Shown here: positions 43,437 through 54,806 of the stretch, one piece after another
How positions within the stretch are numbered: the first letter of the stretch is position 1
Layout of the letters: every line of letters begins with the position of its first letter
Assembly (NCBI RefSeq): GCF_000349845.1
Contig: NC_020829.1
Coordinates: 5,153,001-5,217,000, forward strand
Origin: Pseudomonas sp. ATCC 13867
GTDB lineage: Bacteria > Pseudomonadota > Gammaproteobacteria > Pseudomonadales > Pseudomonadaceae
Direction of reading: 5' to 3'
Length of the DNA: 64,000 nt
Notes under the pieces: generated by a model
Database searches by the model: none
The model's input: the letters and a program-made list of their open reading frames with translations, nothing else
What the model was told of the DNA's origin: nothing
Made by a program: the position numbers and the translations under genes

Positions 43437-44621
43437 ATGAGCACCGCACCGCAAGAAATCCAGGGCAGCAATCCCAAGCGCAAGCGCTGGCTGCTGATCC
43501 TGCTCGCCGTCGTCGTGCTGGCCGGCATCGCCAGCGCAGCCTGGCAAATCCTCTACGGCCGCTGGCACGAAGACACCGACGACGCCTACGTGAACGGCAA
43601 CGTCGTGCAGATCACCCCGCAGATCACCGGCACCGTGGTCAGCATCGGCGCCGACGACGGCGACCTGGTGCAAAAGGGCCAGGTGCTGGTGAAGTTCGAT
43701 CCGAGCGACGCCGATATCGCCCTGCAGCAGGCCGAAGCCAACCTCGCACGCACCGTGCGCCAGGTGCGCGGCCTGTTCAGCAACGTCGACGGCTACAAGG
43801 CCGACGTGGCAGCGAAGAAAGTTGCCCTGGCCAAGGCCGAAGCGGACTTCAAGCGCCGGCAGAATCTCGCCAACGATGGCGCCATCTCCCAGGAAGAACT
43901 GGCCCACGCCCGCGACGCGCTGGACACCGCGCGCAGCTCGCTGACCAGCGCCGAACAGCAGCTGGACACCAACCGCGCGCTGGTCGACGACACCGTCATC
44001 AGCTCTCACCCGGACGTCAAGGCCTCCGCCGCCAAGCTGCGCCAGGCCTACCTGGACGACGCCCGCGCAGTGATCGTCGCCCCGGTCACCGGCTACGTCG
44101 CCAAGCGCACCGTGCAGGTCGGCCAGCGCGTGCAGCCAGGCGCCGCGCTGATGGCGGTGATTCCGCTGGACCAGGTATGGATCGACGCCAACTTCAAGGA
44201 AACCCAGCTCAAACACATGCGCATCGGCCAGTCGGTGGAAATCCGCTCCGATCTCTACGGCAGCGAAGTGAAGTACTCCGGCACCATCGACAGCCTCGGC
44301 GTCGGCACCGGCAGCGCCTTCTCCCTGCTGCCGGCACAGAACGCCACCGGCAACTGGATCAAGATCGTCCAGCGCGTGCCCGTGCGCATCCGCATCAGCC
44401 CGGACGAGCTGGACAGGCACCCGCTGCGCATCGGCCTGTCGATGGACGTCAACGTCAACCTGCACGACCAGAGCGGTCCTGCCCTGGCCCAGCAATCGCC
44501 GCGCGAGGCGCTGTTCTCCACCGACGTCTACCAGCAGCAACTGGCCTCTGCCGATCAACTGATCGAACAGCTGATCCACGCCAACCTGGCCGACGCCAAC
44601 CACCGCACCGCCCAGCGCTGA
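43437..44621 (+). CDS. emrA: EmrA-type membrane-fusion protein
   Basis: The 394-residue periplasmic adaptor links the inner-membrane transporter with the outer-membrane channel. It has an N-terminal transmembrane helix (LLILLAVVVLAGIASAAW, about 18-35), a biotinyl-lipoyl-like half motif (DDAYVNGNVVQITPQITGTV), a coiled-coil hairpin from about 95 to 200, and a barrel domain (VAPVTGYVAKRTVQVGQRVQPGAALMAVIPLDQVWIDANFKE). The ATG at 43437 is chosen over an upstream TTG. Confidence 0.94.
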   Translation: MSTAPQEIQGSNPKRKRWLLILLAVVVLAGIASAAWQILYGRWHEDTDDAYVNGNVVQITPQITGTVVSIGADDGDLVQKGQVLVKFDPSDADIALQQAEANLARTVRQVRGLFSNVDGYKADVAAKKVALAKAEADFKRRQNLANDGAISQEELAHARDALDTARSSLTSAEQQLDTNRALVDDTVISSHPDVKASAAKLRQAYLDDARAVIVAPVTGYVAKRTVQVGQRVQPGAALMAVIPLDQVWIDANFKETQLKHMRIGQSVEIRSDLYGSEVKYSGTIDSLGVGTGSAFSLLPAQNATGNWIKIVQRVPVRIRISPDELDRHPLRIGLSMDVNVNLHDQSGPALAQQSPREALFSTDVYQQQLASADQLIEQLIHANLADANHRTAQR

Positions 44622-44634
44622 TGCCCCTGACGCC

Positions 44635-46167
44635 ATGAGCCAGAACAGCAGTTTCTCCCCGCCCAGCCTGGTCATGGCCACCATCGGCCTGTCGCTGGCG
44701 ACCTTCATGCAGGTGCTGGACACCACCATTGCCAACGTGGCGCTGCCGACCATTTCCGGCAACCTCGGGGTCAGCTCCGAGCAAGGCACCTGGGTGATCA
44801 CATCCTTCGCGGTGAGCAACGCCATCGCCCTGCCGCTGACCGGCTGGCTCAGCCGGAAAGTCGGCGAGGTACGGCTGTTCATCGCCGCCACCCTGTTCTT
44901 CGTGATCGCGTCGTTCCTCTGCGGCGTGGCGCAGCAGATGGGCATGCTGGTGGGCTTCCGCGCACTGCAGGGCTTCGTCGCCGGCCCGCTGTACCCGATC
45001 ACCCAGACCCTGCTGATCTCCATCTACCCCCCGGCGAAAAGGGGGATGGCACTGGCGCTGCTGGCGATGGTGACGGTGGTCGCGCCCATTGCCGGACCAA
45101 TCCTCGGTGGCTGGATCACCGACAGCTACAGCTGGCCGTGGATCTTCTTCATCAACGTACCCATCGGCCTGTTCGCGGCGATGGTGGTCTACCAGCAACT
45201 GCGCGAGCGCCCGGTGGTGATCAAGCATGCGCCAATGGACTACATGGGCCTGGCGATGCTGGTACTGGGCGTGGGCGCCTTGCAGATCGTGCTCGACAAG
45301 GGCAATGACCTGGACTGGTTCGAGTCCAACTTCATCATCGGCGGCACGACGGTCGCGGTGATCGCCCTCGCCGTGTTCGTAATCTGGGAACTGACCGACC
45401 GTCACCCGATCGTCAATCTGCGGCTGTTCGTGCACCGCAACTTCACCACCGGCACCCTGGCCCTGGTCGGCGGCTACGCCGGCTTCTTCGGCATCGGCCT
45501 GCTGGTGCCGCTGTGGCTGCAGACGCAGATGGGCTACACCGCCACCTGGGCCGGCCTGGCGGCGGCTCCGATCGGATTCCTGCCGGTGTTCCTCTCACCG
45601 ATCGTCGGACGCTACGCACAGAACTTCGACCTGCGCGTGCTCGCCGGACTCGCCTTCCTGACGATGGCCGCAACCTGCTTCATGCGCGCCAACTTCACCA
45701 CCGAAGTCGATTTCACCCACGTCGCCCTGGTACAGATGCTCATGGGCCTGGGCGTGGCCTTCTTCTTCATGCCGATCCTCAGCATCCTGCTCTCGGACCT
45801 GCCGCCCGAGCAGATCGCCGACGGCTCGGGGCTGGCCACCTTCCTGCGCACCCTGGCCGGCAGCTTCGCCGCATCCCTGACCACCTGGCTGTGGAACCGC
45901 CGCGCGACCATGCACCACGCCCACCTGAGCGAAAACCTCAGCGAGTACGACCCGGCCACCCGAGCCACCATCGAGCAACTGGGCGGCCCCGGCCAACACA
46001 GCTCCGCGCTGCTGGAACGCATGGTGGAAAGCCAGGCCTACATGATTTCCACCATCGACTACTTCACCCTGCTGGGCTGGCTATTCCTCGCCATGCTGGT
46101 GGTCATCTGCCTGGCCAAGCCGCCGTTCGGCGCCAAACCTGGCGCGGCAGCGGCGGGAGGGCACTGA
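44635..46167 (+). CDS. emrB: EmrB/QacA-type multidrug transporter (DHA2 family)
   Basis: The 510-residue major-facilitator protein has 14 predicted transmembrane segments. Conserved DHA2 motifs include LDTTIANVALPTISGNL in helix 1, WLSRKVGEVRLF, and the motif C region GPILGGWITDSYSWPWIFFINVPIG. It exports hydrophobic compounds using proton flow. It completes the MarR-OMF-EmrA-EmrB operon, 13 bp after emrA. The substrate range is not readable from sequence. Confidence 0.95.
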   Translation: MSQNSSFSPPSLVMATIGLSLATFMQVLDTTIANVALPTISGNLGVSSEQGTWVITSFAVSNAIALPLTGWLSRKVGEVRLFIAATLFFVIASFLCGVAQQMGMLVGFRALQGFVAGPLYPITQTLLISIYPPAKRGMALALLAMVTVVAPIAGPILGGWITDSYSWPWIFFINVPIGLFAAMVVYQQLRERPVVIKHAPMDYMGLAMLVLGVGALQIVLDKGNDLDWFESNFIIGGTTVAVIALAVFVIWELTDRHPIVNLRLFVHRNFTTGTLALVGGYAGFFGIGLLVPLWLQTQMGYTATWAGLAAAPIGFLPVFLSPIVGRYAQNFDLRVLAGLAFLTMAATCFMRANFTTEVDFTHVALVQMLMGLGVAFFFMPILSILLSDLPPEQIADGSGLATFLRTLAGSFAASLTTWLWNRRATMHHAHLSENLSEYDPATRATIEQLGGPGQHSSALLERMVESQAYMISTIDYFTLLGWLFLAMLVVICLAKPPFGAKPGAAAAGGH

Positions 46168-46199
46168 TCGGGTACTGCATCACACTGTAAAATCAGTGG

Positions 46200-46227
46200 T
46201 TTACACCCAAGGCCGCGCCGCTATAAT
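46200..46227 (+). promoter_or_regulatory. Promoter of tRNA-Thr
   Basis: TTTACA, a 16-bp spacer and TATAAT are placed 13 bp before the tRNA. Confidence 0.8.
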
Positions 46228-46240
46228 GGCCATCCTCCTT

Positions 46241-46316
<76 letters not shown>

Positions 46317-46327
46317 TCAGATCCACA

Positions 46328-46362
46328 CACAAAGGCCCGCCTCGCAGCGGGCCTTTGTGTTT
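46328..46362 (+). terminator. Terminator of tRNA-Thr
   Basis: CACAAAGGCCCGC / GCGGGCCTTTGTG forms a 13-bp stem with a six-base loop, 11 bp after the tRNA. Confidence 0.88.
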
Positions 46363-46997
46363 CTGCCTGACGCGTTGCTCGATGCTCGCAGATTGCATCC
46401 ACCTGAAGGCACTCCAACGGACGCCGTCATCGCCCAGTCGCATTTTTTGACCCAATCGAGGTCTAACCTGCCAGCCGAGCCTCATGACCGTCAGCAATGA
46501 CTTGGGCTCCTGTACCCCTATCGTCAACTAAAACCAGGCTGGGCGATGTCAGACGCAACGTTTGCTCGGCGGCCACCAGGCCGGAGTCACAGCCAACAGG
46601 CAGTCCCAGCACGTCGGTCCCCAAGAGCCGATACGTGGAAATGGACAGGCAGTGCTATGACATTCGTGTGCAAGTTCATATCATATGCGGCCCGCTCATG
46701 CGGATCAGAATGGATTTATTCGCTTCGTTGCCGGCCTGCCCCATTGGGCGCCAGTGGTACGAATCGTACATGGAGGTCCGGCGGCCAAGCAGGCGCTGGC
46801 AGAAACACCGCGACACCGCCCTATCCCGGAAAGTCGCGTCGTAGAGGTTGTAAGACCCTGAGAGTCCCCGCTCGTTGCGGGGCGCAGCGGCACTACGGAG
46901 TGCCTGCTCGTTAACCCGTGTTCCAGCCCGGTCGGCTACAGCCCCAAAGGTTTCCGCCCGAGGCCAGAGCCAATGCCTATAAGAAGCGGAGCCCAAG
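46363..46997. other. Gene-free interval before wzz
   Basis: No reading frame here has a ribosome site plus recognisable protein. Base composition is mixed. A GTCCCCGC...GCGGGGC hairpin lies near 46863-46882. I find no clear match to the JUMPStart/ops element that often precedes O-antigen operons. The operon promoter should lie here. Confidence 0.5.
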
Positions 46998-48053
46998 TTG
47001 ACCTCAGCTAGCCCAAGCAATCAGCACGATGAAATCGATCTGATCGAGTTATTCCAAAGCCTCTGGCAGCAGAAGTGGCTAATTGCCGCCATTACCGCCA
47101 TTGCAGTAGCCTGCGCTGCCGCCTTTGCCTTGCTCAGCACGCCAACCTATGAAGCCAAGTCCGGGGTGCTGCCTCCGCGACTGAGCGATATCGCGGGCTA
47201 CAACCTGGGACGTCGCGAAGCCGATCTATCTGAGTACAAAGTCGAAGACATTTATCGGGTATTCAAGAGCAATCTGCTGTCCGATGGCGTCAAGCGAGAA
47301 CTGTTCCAGAAAGCCTATCTGCCCAGCTTGAAGGAAGCCGTAGCCAATGAGGCCCAGGATCGGCTATGGATCCGTTTCAACGACCTGCTGACGGTGAAGG
47401 CACCGGACGCCAAGAACAACCCCGACTACTTCACCATCACAGTGCAGCATGAAGATCCCCAAGCCGCCGCTGACTGGGCGAACCGCTATGTGAGCATGGT
47501 GGAGGAGAAGACCGAAGCCGATATGAAGGCCAACCTGTTGACCGAGATCGGCACCAAGGCGCAATCCATTGAGCGGCAGATCGAAGTGCTGCGCGCCAGT
47601 GCACAGAAGCGCCGAGAAGACCGCATCATTCGCTTGCGCGAGGCGCAGCAAGTGGCCGAAACGGTCGGCATCGATGCCCCCCAGGTCACGGCTGGCAAGA
47701 CCTCCTCCGACGGCGATCTGGCAGAGTTCATGGATGGCAACCTGATGTACATGCGCGGCGCCAAGGCCATAGGTGCCGAGTTGACCGTGCTGGAACAGCG
47801 CAAGAATGACGACCCCTTCATTCCCGAACTGCGCGGGCTGGAAAACCAGATGGCATTCCTCCGCGGCGTGGACGTGAATCCGGACAACGTTTCGGTGTAC
47901 ACCCTGGATAGCAGCGCGGAAGTGCCGCAGACCCCGATCAAACCCAAAAAGGCGCTTATTGTGGCACTGGGACTGGTCTTGGGTGGAATGCTTGGCGTGT
48001 TTGTTGCGTTTATTCGCACCATACTCCTTAGACGAACTAATAAGCCAGATTGA
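46998..48053 (+). CDS. wzz: O-antigen chain-length determinant Wzz
   Basis: Wzz is a polysaccharide co-polymerase that sets the modal length of Wzy-made O-antigen. It has 351 residues. Transmembrane helix 1 is near 27-46 (WLIAAITAIAVACAAAFALL) and helix 2 near 318-340 (PIKPKKALIVALGLVLGGMLGVFVAF, shortened here to its core PIKPKKAL), with a periplasmic coiled-coil domain between. The start appears to be TTG with an AAGCGGAG site. It is first in the O-antigen cluster, as in P. aeruginosa. Confidence 0.93.
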   Translation: MTSASPSNQHDEIDLIELFQSLWQQKWLIAAITAIAVACAAAFALLSTPTYEAKSGVLPPRLSDIAGYNLGRREADLSEYKVEDIYRVFKSNLLSDGVKRELFQKAYLPSLKEAVANEAQDRLWIRFNDLLTVKAPDAKNNPDYFTITVQHEDPQAAADWANRYVSMVEEKTEADMKANLLTEIGTKAQSIERQIEVLRASAQKRREDRIIRLREAQQVAETVGIDAPQVTAGKTSSDGDLAEFMDGNLMYMRGAKAIGAELTVLEQRKNDDPFIPELRGLENQMAFLRGVDVNPDNVSVYTLDSSAEVPQTPIKPKKALIVALGLVLGGMLGVFVAFIRTILLRRTNKPD

Positions 48054-48150
48054 TAACGATACCAACCGCACGGCGCCTCAAGACGACCGTATAGTTTCAG
48101 GTTTATCCGATAAGCAGTTTTCTACCATTTTATTAAATGGACTTTAACAT

Positions 48151-49455
48151 ATGTACAAAGCAACAATTGAGCGCCTCAAGTCCAAGGAATCCATTATTGG
48201 CATAGTTGGCATGGGGTACGTTGGCTTACCGCTGATGCTGCGTTACAACGCAATTGGCTTCAATGTGCTCGGCATCGACATTGATGAAAGCAAAGTAACC
48301 ATGCTCAATGCGGGCGAGAGCTATATCGAGCACATACCTGCCGAGAAGATTCTTGCTGCACGAGCGAGTGGATTTGCCGCGACCAACGACTTCAGCCGTG
48401 TCGCCGAGTGCGATGCATTGATTCTCTGCGTTCCGACTCCGCTGAACAAATACCGTGAACCGGATATGAGCTTCGTAATCAATACGACCGACGCACTCAA
48501 ACCATATCTGCGTGCAGGCCAGGTCGTTTCGCTGGAGAGCACCACCTATCCTGGCACTACGGAAGAAGAGCTCTTGCCACGCGTTCAAGAGGGCGGCCTG
48601 GTGGTAGGGGAAAATATCTTCCTCGTCTATTCGCCTGAGCGGGAAGACCCGGGCAATCCAAATTTTGAAACCCGCACCATTCCAAAGGTTATTGGTGGCC
48701 ACACACCTGCTTGCCTGGAAGTTGGTATTGCTTTGTATGAGCAAGCAATCGATCAGGTAGTCCCCGTTACATCAACCAAAGCCGCAGAAATGACCAAGCT
48801 GTTGGAAAATATCCATCGTGCGGTCAACATTGGCTTGGTCAATGAAATGAAGATTGTTGCCGATCGCATGGGCATTGATATCTTCGAAGTGGTCGATGCC
48901 GCCGCCACCAAGCCGTTCGGCTTCACCGCCTACTATCCAGGGCCCGGCCTGGGCGGTCATTGCATCCCCATTGATCCCTTCTATCTGACCTGGAAGGCTC
49001 GCGAATATGGCCTGCATACCCGCTTCATCGAGCTTTCCGGCGAGGTCAATCGGGCAATGCCGGAGTATGTCCTTAGCAAGCTGATGGATGGGCTCAATGA
49101 CAGCGGCAAGGCGCTGAAGGGGAGCCGGGTTCTAGTACTAGGCATCGCCTACAAGAAGAACGTCGATGACATGCGGGAATCGCCCTCCGTGGAAATCATG
49201 GAGTTGATTGAGGAGAAAGGCGGCATTGTTGCCTATAGCGACCCGCACGTCCCCGTCTTCCCGAAAATGCGCGAACACCATTTCGAGCTGAGCAGCGAAG
49301 CATTGACTGCAGAAAACCTAGCCAGCTTTGACGCCGTGATACTGGCCACCGATCACGACAAGTTCGACTATGAACTGATCAAGCAGCATGCCCGGCTGGT
49401 CGTCGACAGCCGTGGCAAATACCGGGCCCCGGCCGAGCACATCATCAAGGCCTGA
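48151..49455 (+). CDS. wbpA: UDP-N-acetylglucosamine 6-dehydrogenase WbpA
   Basis: WbpA oxidises UDP-GlcNAc at C6 to UDP-GlcNAcA, using NAD, as first step to UDP-ManNAc3NAcA. It has 434 residues. The NAD motif [11 protein letters not shown] opens it, and the catalytic Cys is at codon 271 in [12 protein letters not shown]. The C-terminal UDP-binding domain has [21 protein letters not shown]. Placement before wbpB, wbpD and wbpE fixes the substrate among related UDP-sugar dehydrogenases. Confidence 0.95.
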   Translation: MYKATIERLKSKESIIGIVGMGYVGLPLMLRYNAIGFNVLGIDIDESKVTMLNAGESYIEHIPAEKILAARASGFAATNDFSRVAECDALILCVPTPLNKYREPDMSFVINTTDALKPYLRAGQVVSLESTTYPGTTEEELLPRVQEGGLVVGENIFLVYSPEREDPGNPNFETRTIPKVIGGHTPACLEVGIALYEQAIDQVVPVTSTKAAEMTKLLENIHRAVNIGLVNEMKIVADRMGIDIFEVVDAAATKPFGFTAYYPGPGLGGHCIPIDPFYLTWKAREYGLHTRFIELSGEVNRAMPEYVLSKLMDGLNDSGKALKGSRVLVLGIAYKKNVDDMRESPSVEIMELIEEKGGIVAYSDPHVPVFPKMREHHFELSSEALTAENLASFDAVILATDHDKFDYELIKQHARLVVDSRGKYRAPAEHIIKA

Positions 49456-50478
<1,023 letters not shown>

Positions 50479-50485
50479 GGTCCCC

Positions 50486-51070
50486 ATGAGCTATCAGGTG
50501 CATCCTTCCGCCATCATCGATGACGGCGCGCAGATCGGCGATGGTTCGCGAGTCTGGCACTTCGTTCACGTTTGTAGCGGCGCACGCATTGGAAAGGGCG
50601 TCTCCCTTGGCCAGAACGTATTTGTTGGAAACAAGGTAGTGATTGGCGACCACTGTAAGGTGCAGAACAACGTTTCCGTCTATGACAACGTCACCCTCGA
50701 AGAGGGTGTGTTCTGCGGCCCAAGCATGGTTTTCACCAACGTCTACAACCCACGCTCTCTGATCGAGCGCAAGAGCCAATACCGAGACACCTTGGTGAAG
50801 CGCGGCGCCACTCTTGGCGCTAATTGCACCATCGTTTGTGGTGTGACCATTGGCGAGTTCGCCTTTATCGGGGCAGGCGCGGTGATCAACAAGGATGTAC
50901 CTGCTTACGCCCTGATGGTCGGTGTACCGGCACGCCAAATCGGCTGGATGAGTGAATTTGGTGAGCAACTCGAGTTGCCACTTCATGGAGAGGGACAGGT
51001 GACCTGTCCGCACACAGGCTCACGCTATGTGTTGAGCGGCAATGGACTGAACAAATTGGATGCACAGTAA
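50486..51070 (+). CDS. wbpD: UDP-amino-sugar 3-N-acetyltransferase WbpD
   Basis: WbpD transfers acetyl from acetyl-CoA to the new 3-amino group to form UDP-GlcNAc3NAcA. The 194-residue protein is a left-handed beta helix with hexapeptide repeats ([60 protein letters not shown]) and the trimerising [12 protein letters not shown] loop. The stop (TAA) is directly followed by the ATG of wbpE, so the two are translated together. Confidence 0.95.
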   Translation: MSYQVHPSAIIDDGAQIGDGSRVWHFVHVCSGARIGKGVSLGQNVFVGNKVVIGDHCKVQNNVSVYDNVTLEEGVFCGPSMVFTNVYNPRSLIERKSQYRDTLVKRGATLGANCTIVCGVTIGEFAFIGAGAVINKDVPAYALMVGVPARQIGWMSEFGEQLELPLHGEGQVTCPHTGSRYVLSGNGLNKLDAQ

Positions 51071-52189
51071 ATGATCGAGTTCATCGACCTGAAGGCCCAG
51101 CAAGCCCGTATCAAGGACAAGATTGATGCGGGTATCCAGCGGGTTTTGGCTCATGGCCAATATATCCTAGGTCCGGAAGTTACGGAGTTAGAGGAAACGC
51201 TTGCCGTCTTTACTGGAGCCAAATACTGCATTACTTGTGCTAACGGCACTGATGCTCTGCAGATTGCACAGATGGCTCTGGGGATCGGCCCTGGCGATGA
51301 AGTCATTACTCCTGGGTTCACTTATATAGCCACAGCAGAAACCGTGGCTCTTTTAGGTGCAAAGCCTGTCTACGTGGATATAGACCCGCGCACATACAAC
51401 CTTGACCCCAATCTTCTGGAATCTGCCATTACTCCGCGCACCAAGGCGATTGTCCCGGTATCGCTATATGGTCAGTGTGCGGACTTCGATGCAATCAATG
51501 CCATCGCTGCTAAACATGGAATTCCAGTAATCGAAGATGCGGCGCAGAGCTTCGGGGCAACCTATAAGGGAAAGCGCTCTTGCAACCTCAGTACCATCGC
51601 CTGCACCAGCTTCTTCCCCAGCAAACCGTTGGGTTGCTACGGCGACGGTGGAGCGATCTTCACCAATGACGATGAGTTGGCAAAAGTCATACGCCAGATC
51701 GCCCGTCATGGTCAGGATCGTCGTTACCACCACATTCGCGTGGGCGTAAATAGCAGATTGGATACTTTGCAGGCTGCTATTTTGCTACCCAAACTGGAGA
51801 TTCTTGCTGAAGAGATTGACCTGCGCAATCAGGTCGCCCAGAAGTACAGCGAGGCATACCCTCCCTACCGTTTTGAAGCTGGGAGCTCAGGCAAACAGCA
51901 AGACTCAGTTATTTGGGGAGCCTATATAGAAGCACACAATATAAGTGCATGGGCACAGTACACCGTTCAGGTTGACGATCGCGATAGCGTACAGCAACGC
52001 CTACGAGAAGCAGGTATACCAACAGCGGTGCACTATCCTATCCCTCTGAATCAGCAACCGGCAGTAGCGGATACAACAGCACGGTTACCTATTGGGGACG
52101 AAATGGCGAAAAGGGTAATGAGCCTACCTATGCATCCCTACATAGGTGAGGCAGTAATTCGAAAGATCATTCAGGCGTTGGCAGGGTGA
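51071..52189 (+). CDS. wbpE: UDP-3-keto-sugar aminotransferase WbpE
   Basis: WbpE is a PLP-dependent enzyme of the DegT/DnrJ/EryC1 type that adds the 3-amino group from glutamate. It has 372 residues. The PLP lysine is Lys185 in FFPSKPLGCYGDGG. Other motifs are CANGTDALQIAQMA and VIEDAAQSFGA. The 3' third is AT-richer than the first, and the last 40 codons use rarer codons than wbpA. The next 157 bp contain no gene. Confidence 0.95.
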   Translation: MIEFIDLKAQQARIKDKIDAGIQRVLAHGQYILGPEVTELEETLAVFTGAKYCITCANGTDALQIAQMALGIGPGDEVITPGFTYIATAETVALLGAKPVYVDIDPRTYNLDPNLLESAITPRTKAIVPVSLYGQCADFDAINAIAAKHGIPVIEDAAQSFGATYKGKRSCNLSTIACTSFFPSKPLGCYGDGGAIFTNDDELAKVIRQIARHGQDRRYHHIRVGVNSRLDTLQAAILLPKLEILAEEIDLRNQVAQKYSEAYPPYRFEAGSSGKQQDSVIWGAYIEAHNISAWAQYTVQVDDRDSVQQRLREAGIPTAVHYPIPLNQQPAVADTTARLPIGDEMAKRVMSLPMHPYIGEAVIRKIIQALAG

Positions 52190-52346
52190 GCAGCGTCACC
52201 CTGTACTCTTTTGCCCAAGGAATGATAGTGGTATAGCCAGATGCGATGTGAGATTCATTTTTTCCGCTGGTCCGCATGGAGAAAAAGAAACTCTCTTGGC
52301 AAGAGTTTAAGCAATAACCGCATTGGATGTGCAATGAGTTCCACCA

Positions 52347-53579
52347 ATGAATAAGTACTGGAGAAGCGTTGTATCGGTGCTTACCGGCACTGCTGTGGCA
52401 CAGGCAATACCTGTGCTCGGGGCATTGATTATTACCCGTCTTTTCGCGCCAGCCGAATTTGGTATTTTTTCCGCCTGGCTGGGATTGGTAATGCTGTTGG
52501 TCGTGTTTCTGACTTTTCGTTTTGAGATGACACTTGCGATTGAGGAGGACGGCCAACCACGCCGCCTTGCGGTCGCGGCCACACTTATCACTACAACTCT
52601 TGTCAGTGCCATAGTGGCAGCCTCTTTACTAATAGGGGCTATTTTATTTCCCAACCTACTAACTAAATACCCATCAACACTTGTATCCACGTGTCTGCCT
52701 ACTGCTTTTCTATTTGCAGCAAGTAACCTCTGGCAGGCTTGGGCTGCAGCCGAAGGGGAATACCGAAAACTCTCTTACATGCGAATTATTCAAACCGGGT
52801 TAATCACACTATTTCAGATCGGAGCTGGTGTGTGGTTTTCCAACTCAGCCGCCCTGGTGATTTCCCAGCTTCTAGGGCTATTTTTTTCGCTTGCCCTGGC
52901 AATATACATAATTCCGCTGAGTAACCTACCCAAAAAATCTGAACTACTAGCCTATACTATTAATTTCTGGAAGAAATACCGCAGGTTCCCAATATTCTCT
53001 CTGCCCGCAAGCTTTATAAACACAGCAGCCATTCAGCTACCAGTCTTAATTGTTGCAGGAAGATTTGGCAGCGATATAGCAGGGCTACTAGCAATGACAA
53101 TTAAAGTACTTGGCGCACCAATAGGCCTACTTGGAAAGTCGGTGCTTGATGTTTTTGTTCGGCATGCTGCCAGCAGCTACCGCGAGCGCGGGGAGTGCCG
53201 AGAAGAGTACATCAAAACTTTTTACGCATTAACTTTAGGCTCTCTTGCTTTTTGTTTCATCATGGCGCTCTCAGGCGAGAATTTATTTATATTAGCATTT
53301 GGCCAAGAGTGGAGCCACGCAGGAAAAATTGCAGTCTGGCTACTTCCGATGTTTGCATTGCGATTTATAGCAAGCCCATTGAGTTATATGGTTTATATAG
53401 CAGACAAGCAGCATCTTGACCTGATATGGCAAATAGGCTTGCTCGGCGTCACACTGGCCTGTCTAGCGTGGATCTCAGAGTACAAGCTTGCACTCCAAGC
53501 ATATAGCATCAGCTATGCTGCACTGTATCTTATATATCTCGCCATGTCTTATCGTTTCAGCCAGGGGCGGCGAGGATAG
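52347..53579 (+). CDS. wzx: O-antigen flippase Wzx
   Basis: The 410-residue membrane protein has about 12 hydrophobic segments and the polysaccharide-biosynthesis start VLTGTAVAQAIPVLGALIITRLFAPAEFGIFSAWLG, typical of Wzx/MATE-like flippases. It moves the lipid-linked O-unit across the inner membrane. GC content is clearly below that of the core genome. Identification as Wzx follows from fold and cluster context; sequence conservation in this family is low. Confidence 0.88.
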   Translation: MNKYWRSVVSVLTGTAVAQAIPVLGALIITRLFAPAEFGIFSAWLGLVMLLVVFLTFRFEMTLAIEEDGQPRRLAVAATLITTTLVSAIVAASLLIGAILFPNLLTKYPSTLVSTCLPTAFLFAASNLWQAWAAAEGEYRKLSYMRIIQTGLITLFQIGAGVWFSNSAALVISQLLGLFFSLALAIYIIPLSNLPKKSELLAYTINFWKKYRRFPIFSLPASFINTAAIQLPVLIVAGRFGSDIAGLLAMTIKVLGAPIGLLGKSVLDVFVRHAASSYRERGECREEYIKTFYALTLGSLAFCFIMALSGENLFILAFGQEWSHAGKIAVWLLPMFALRFIASPLSYMVYIADKQHLDLIWQIGLLGVTLACLAWISEYKLALQAYSISYAALYLIYLAMSYRFSQGRRG

Positions 53580-53664
53580 TATTTCTGCGCATTCTCAGCC
53601 AACTACAAACATATCTATCCATTAACTAGTTATTTCTTATCTATAGTTTACGCCTGGAGTCTCC

Positions 53665-54750
53665 ATGAAAATCTTAACAATTCTGGGTGCGCGCCCTCAG
53701 TTTATTAAAGCAGGATCGGTAAGCCGTGAAATAATCAAACAAGCATCATCCGGCGCGGATATTGAAGAGATTATAGTTCATACCGGCCAGCATTATGACG
53801 CAAATATGAGCGACATTTTCTTCAGCGAAATGAAAATCCCTAAGCCTGCATATCATCTTGGAATTGGCGGCAATACGCATGGAGCCATGACCGGAAAAAT
53901 GATTGAGGGTGTGGAAAAAATCTTACTTGAAGAGACCCCAGACTGGGTCATGGTATATGGCGATACCAACTCCACACTAGCAGGCGCCGTCGCAGCTTCT
54001 AAATTAAAGATCAAGATTGCACATATTGAAGCAGGCCTCCGGAGTTACAACATGAACATGCCGGAGGAGATCAATAGAATATTGACTGACCGGATCAGCT
54101 CAAAGCTATTCTGCCCAACTAGGGTTGCGTATGAAAACCTACAAAAAGAAGGAATTGACAGTTGGTGTAGCGGAGCGAAAGCATCAATCTCCGGCGATGT
54201 TATGTTGGATGGCGCAATATTCTACCGAAATTTATCTTGCAAACCTGCAGAAGTCCAACTTTCAGAAGAATATGCATTATGCACTTTGCACCGGGCCGAA
54301 AATACTGACGACTTGGACAGACTCAAGAGCATAGTTTCCGCATTAAAATCAATCGCCTCAAAAATGCAGATAGTACTACCGTTGCATCCAAGGACAAAAA
54401 AGATCATCGCCACTGCCGGAATCGACACAGCAGGGCTAACTCTTATAGAGCCGCTAGGATATCTGAATATGATATGGCTAATCGATAATTGCCATGTCGT
54501 CATGACAGATAGTGGCGGCTTACAGAAAGAGGCCTACTTCTTTAACAAGCCATGCATTACCTTACGTGATGAAACCGAGTGGGTAGAAACAGTTGAGACG
54601 GGGTGGAATCGACTGGTTGGGGCTTCAACAGAAAACATAGAAAATGCATTCTTTGACTTTTCGAGAGCCCTCCCACCTCAAAAGGCAGACTTATACGGTA
54701 AAGGCGAAGCCAGCCAATATATAGTCAACGAGATGCTACGCAACCATTAA
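53665..54750 (+). CDS. wbpI: UDP-GlcNAc3NAcA 2-epimerase WbpI
   Basis: WbpI inverts C2 to give UDP-D-ManNAc3NAcA, the last step of the WbpA-B-E-D-I pathway. It has 361 residues of the UDP-GlcNAc 2-epimerase fold: ILTILGARPQFIKAGSVSREI at the start, VHTGQHYD, VYGDTNSTLAGA, HIEAGLRSYNMNMPEEINR and MTDSGGLQKEAYF. All expected catalytic residues appear present. AT-rich relative to wbpA. It is separated from its pathway partners by wzx. Confidence 0.94.
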   Translation: MKILTILGARPQFIKAGSVSREIIKQASSGADIEEIIVHTGQHYDANMSDIFFSEMKIPKPAYHLGIGGNTHGAMTGKMIEGVEKILLEETPDWVMVYGDTNSTLAGAVAASKLKIKIAHIEAGLRSYNMNMPEEINRILTDRISSKLFCPTRVAYENLQKEGIDSWCSGAKASISGDVMLDGAIFYRNLSCKPAEVQLSEEYALCTLHRAENTDDLDRLKSIVSALKSIASKMQIVLPLHPRTKKIIATAGIDTAGLTLIEPLGYLNMIWLIDNCHVVMTDSGGLQKEAYFFNKPCITLRDETEWVETVETGWNRLVGASTENIENAFFDFSRALPPQKADLYGKGEASQYIVNEMLRNH

Positions 54751-54806
54751 TCATCTAGACTGTACATAGTTCAGAAACATAGTTTTTTCCATGCGAGGAT
54801 GGCGGG

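Noticed and set aside
46497..47020. Three overlapping frames of 114-122 codons between tRNA-Thr and wzz
   Set aside because: They overlap on opposite strands, have odd composition and no motif; the stretch is better read as intergenic.
48054..48150. Possible small gene between wzz and wbpA
   Set aside because: A 62-codon frame bridges the gap but overlaps wzz and has no ribosome site.
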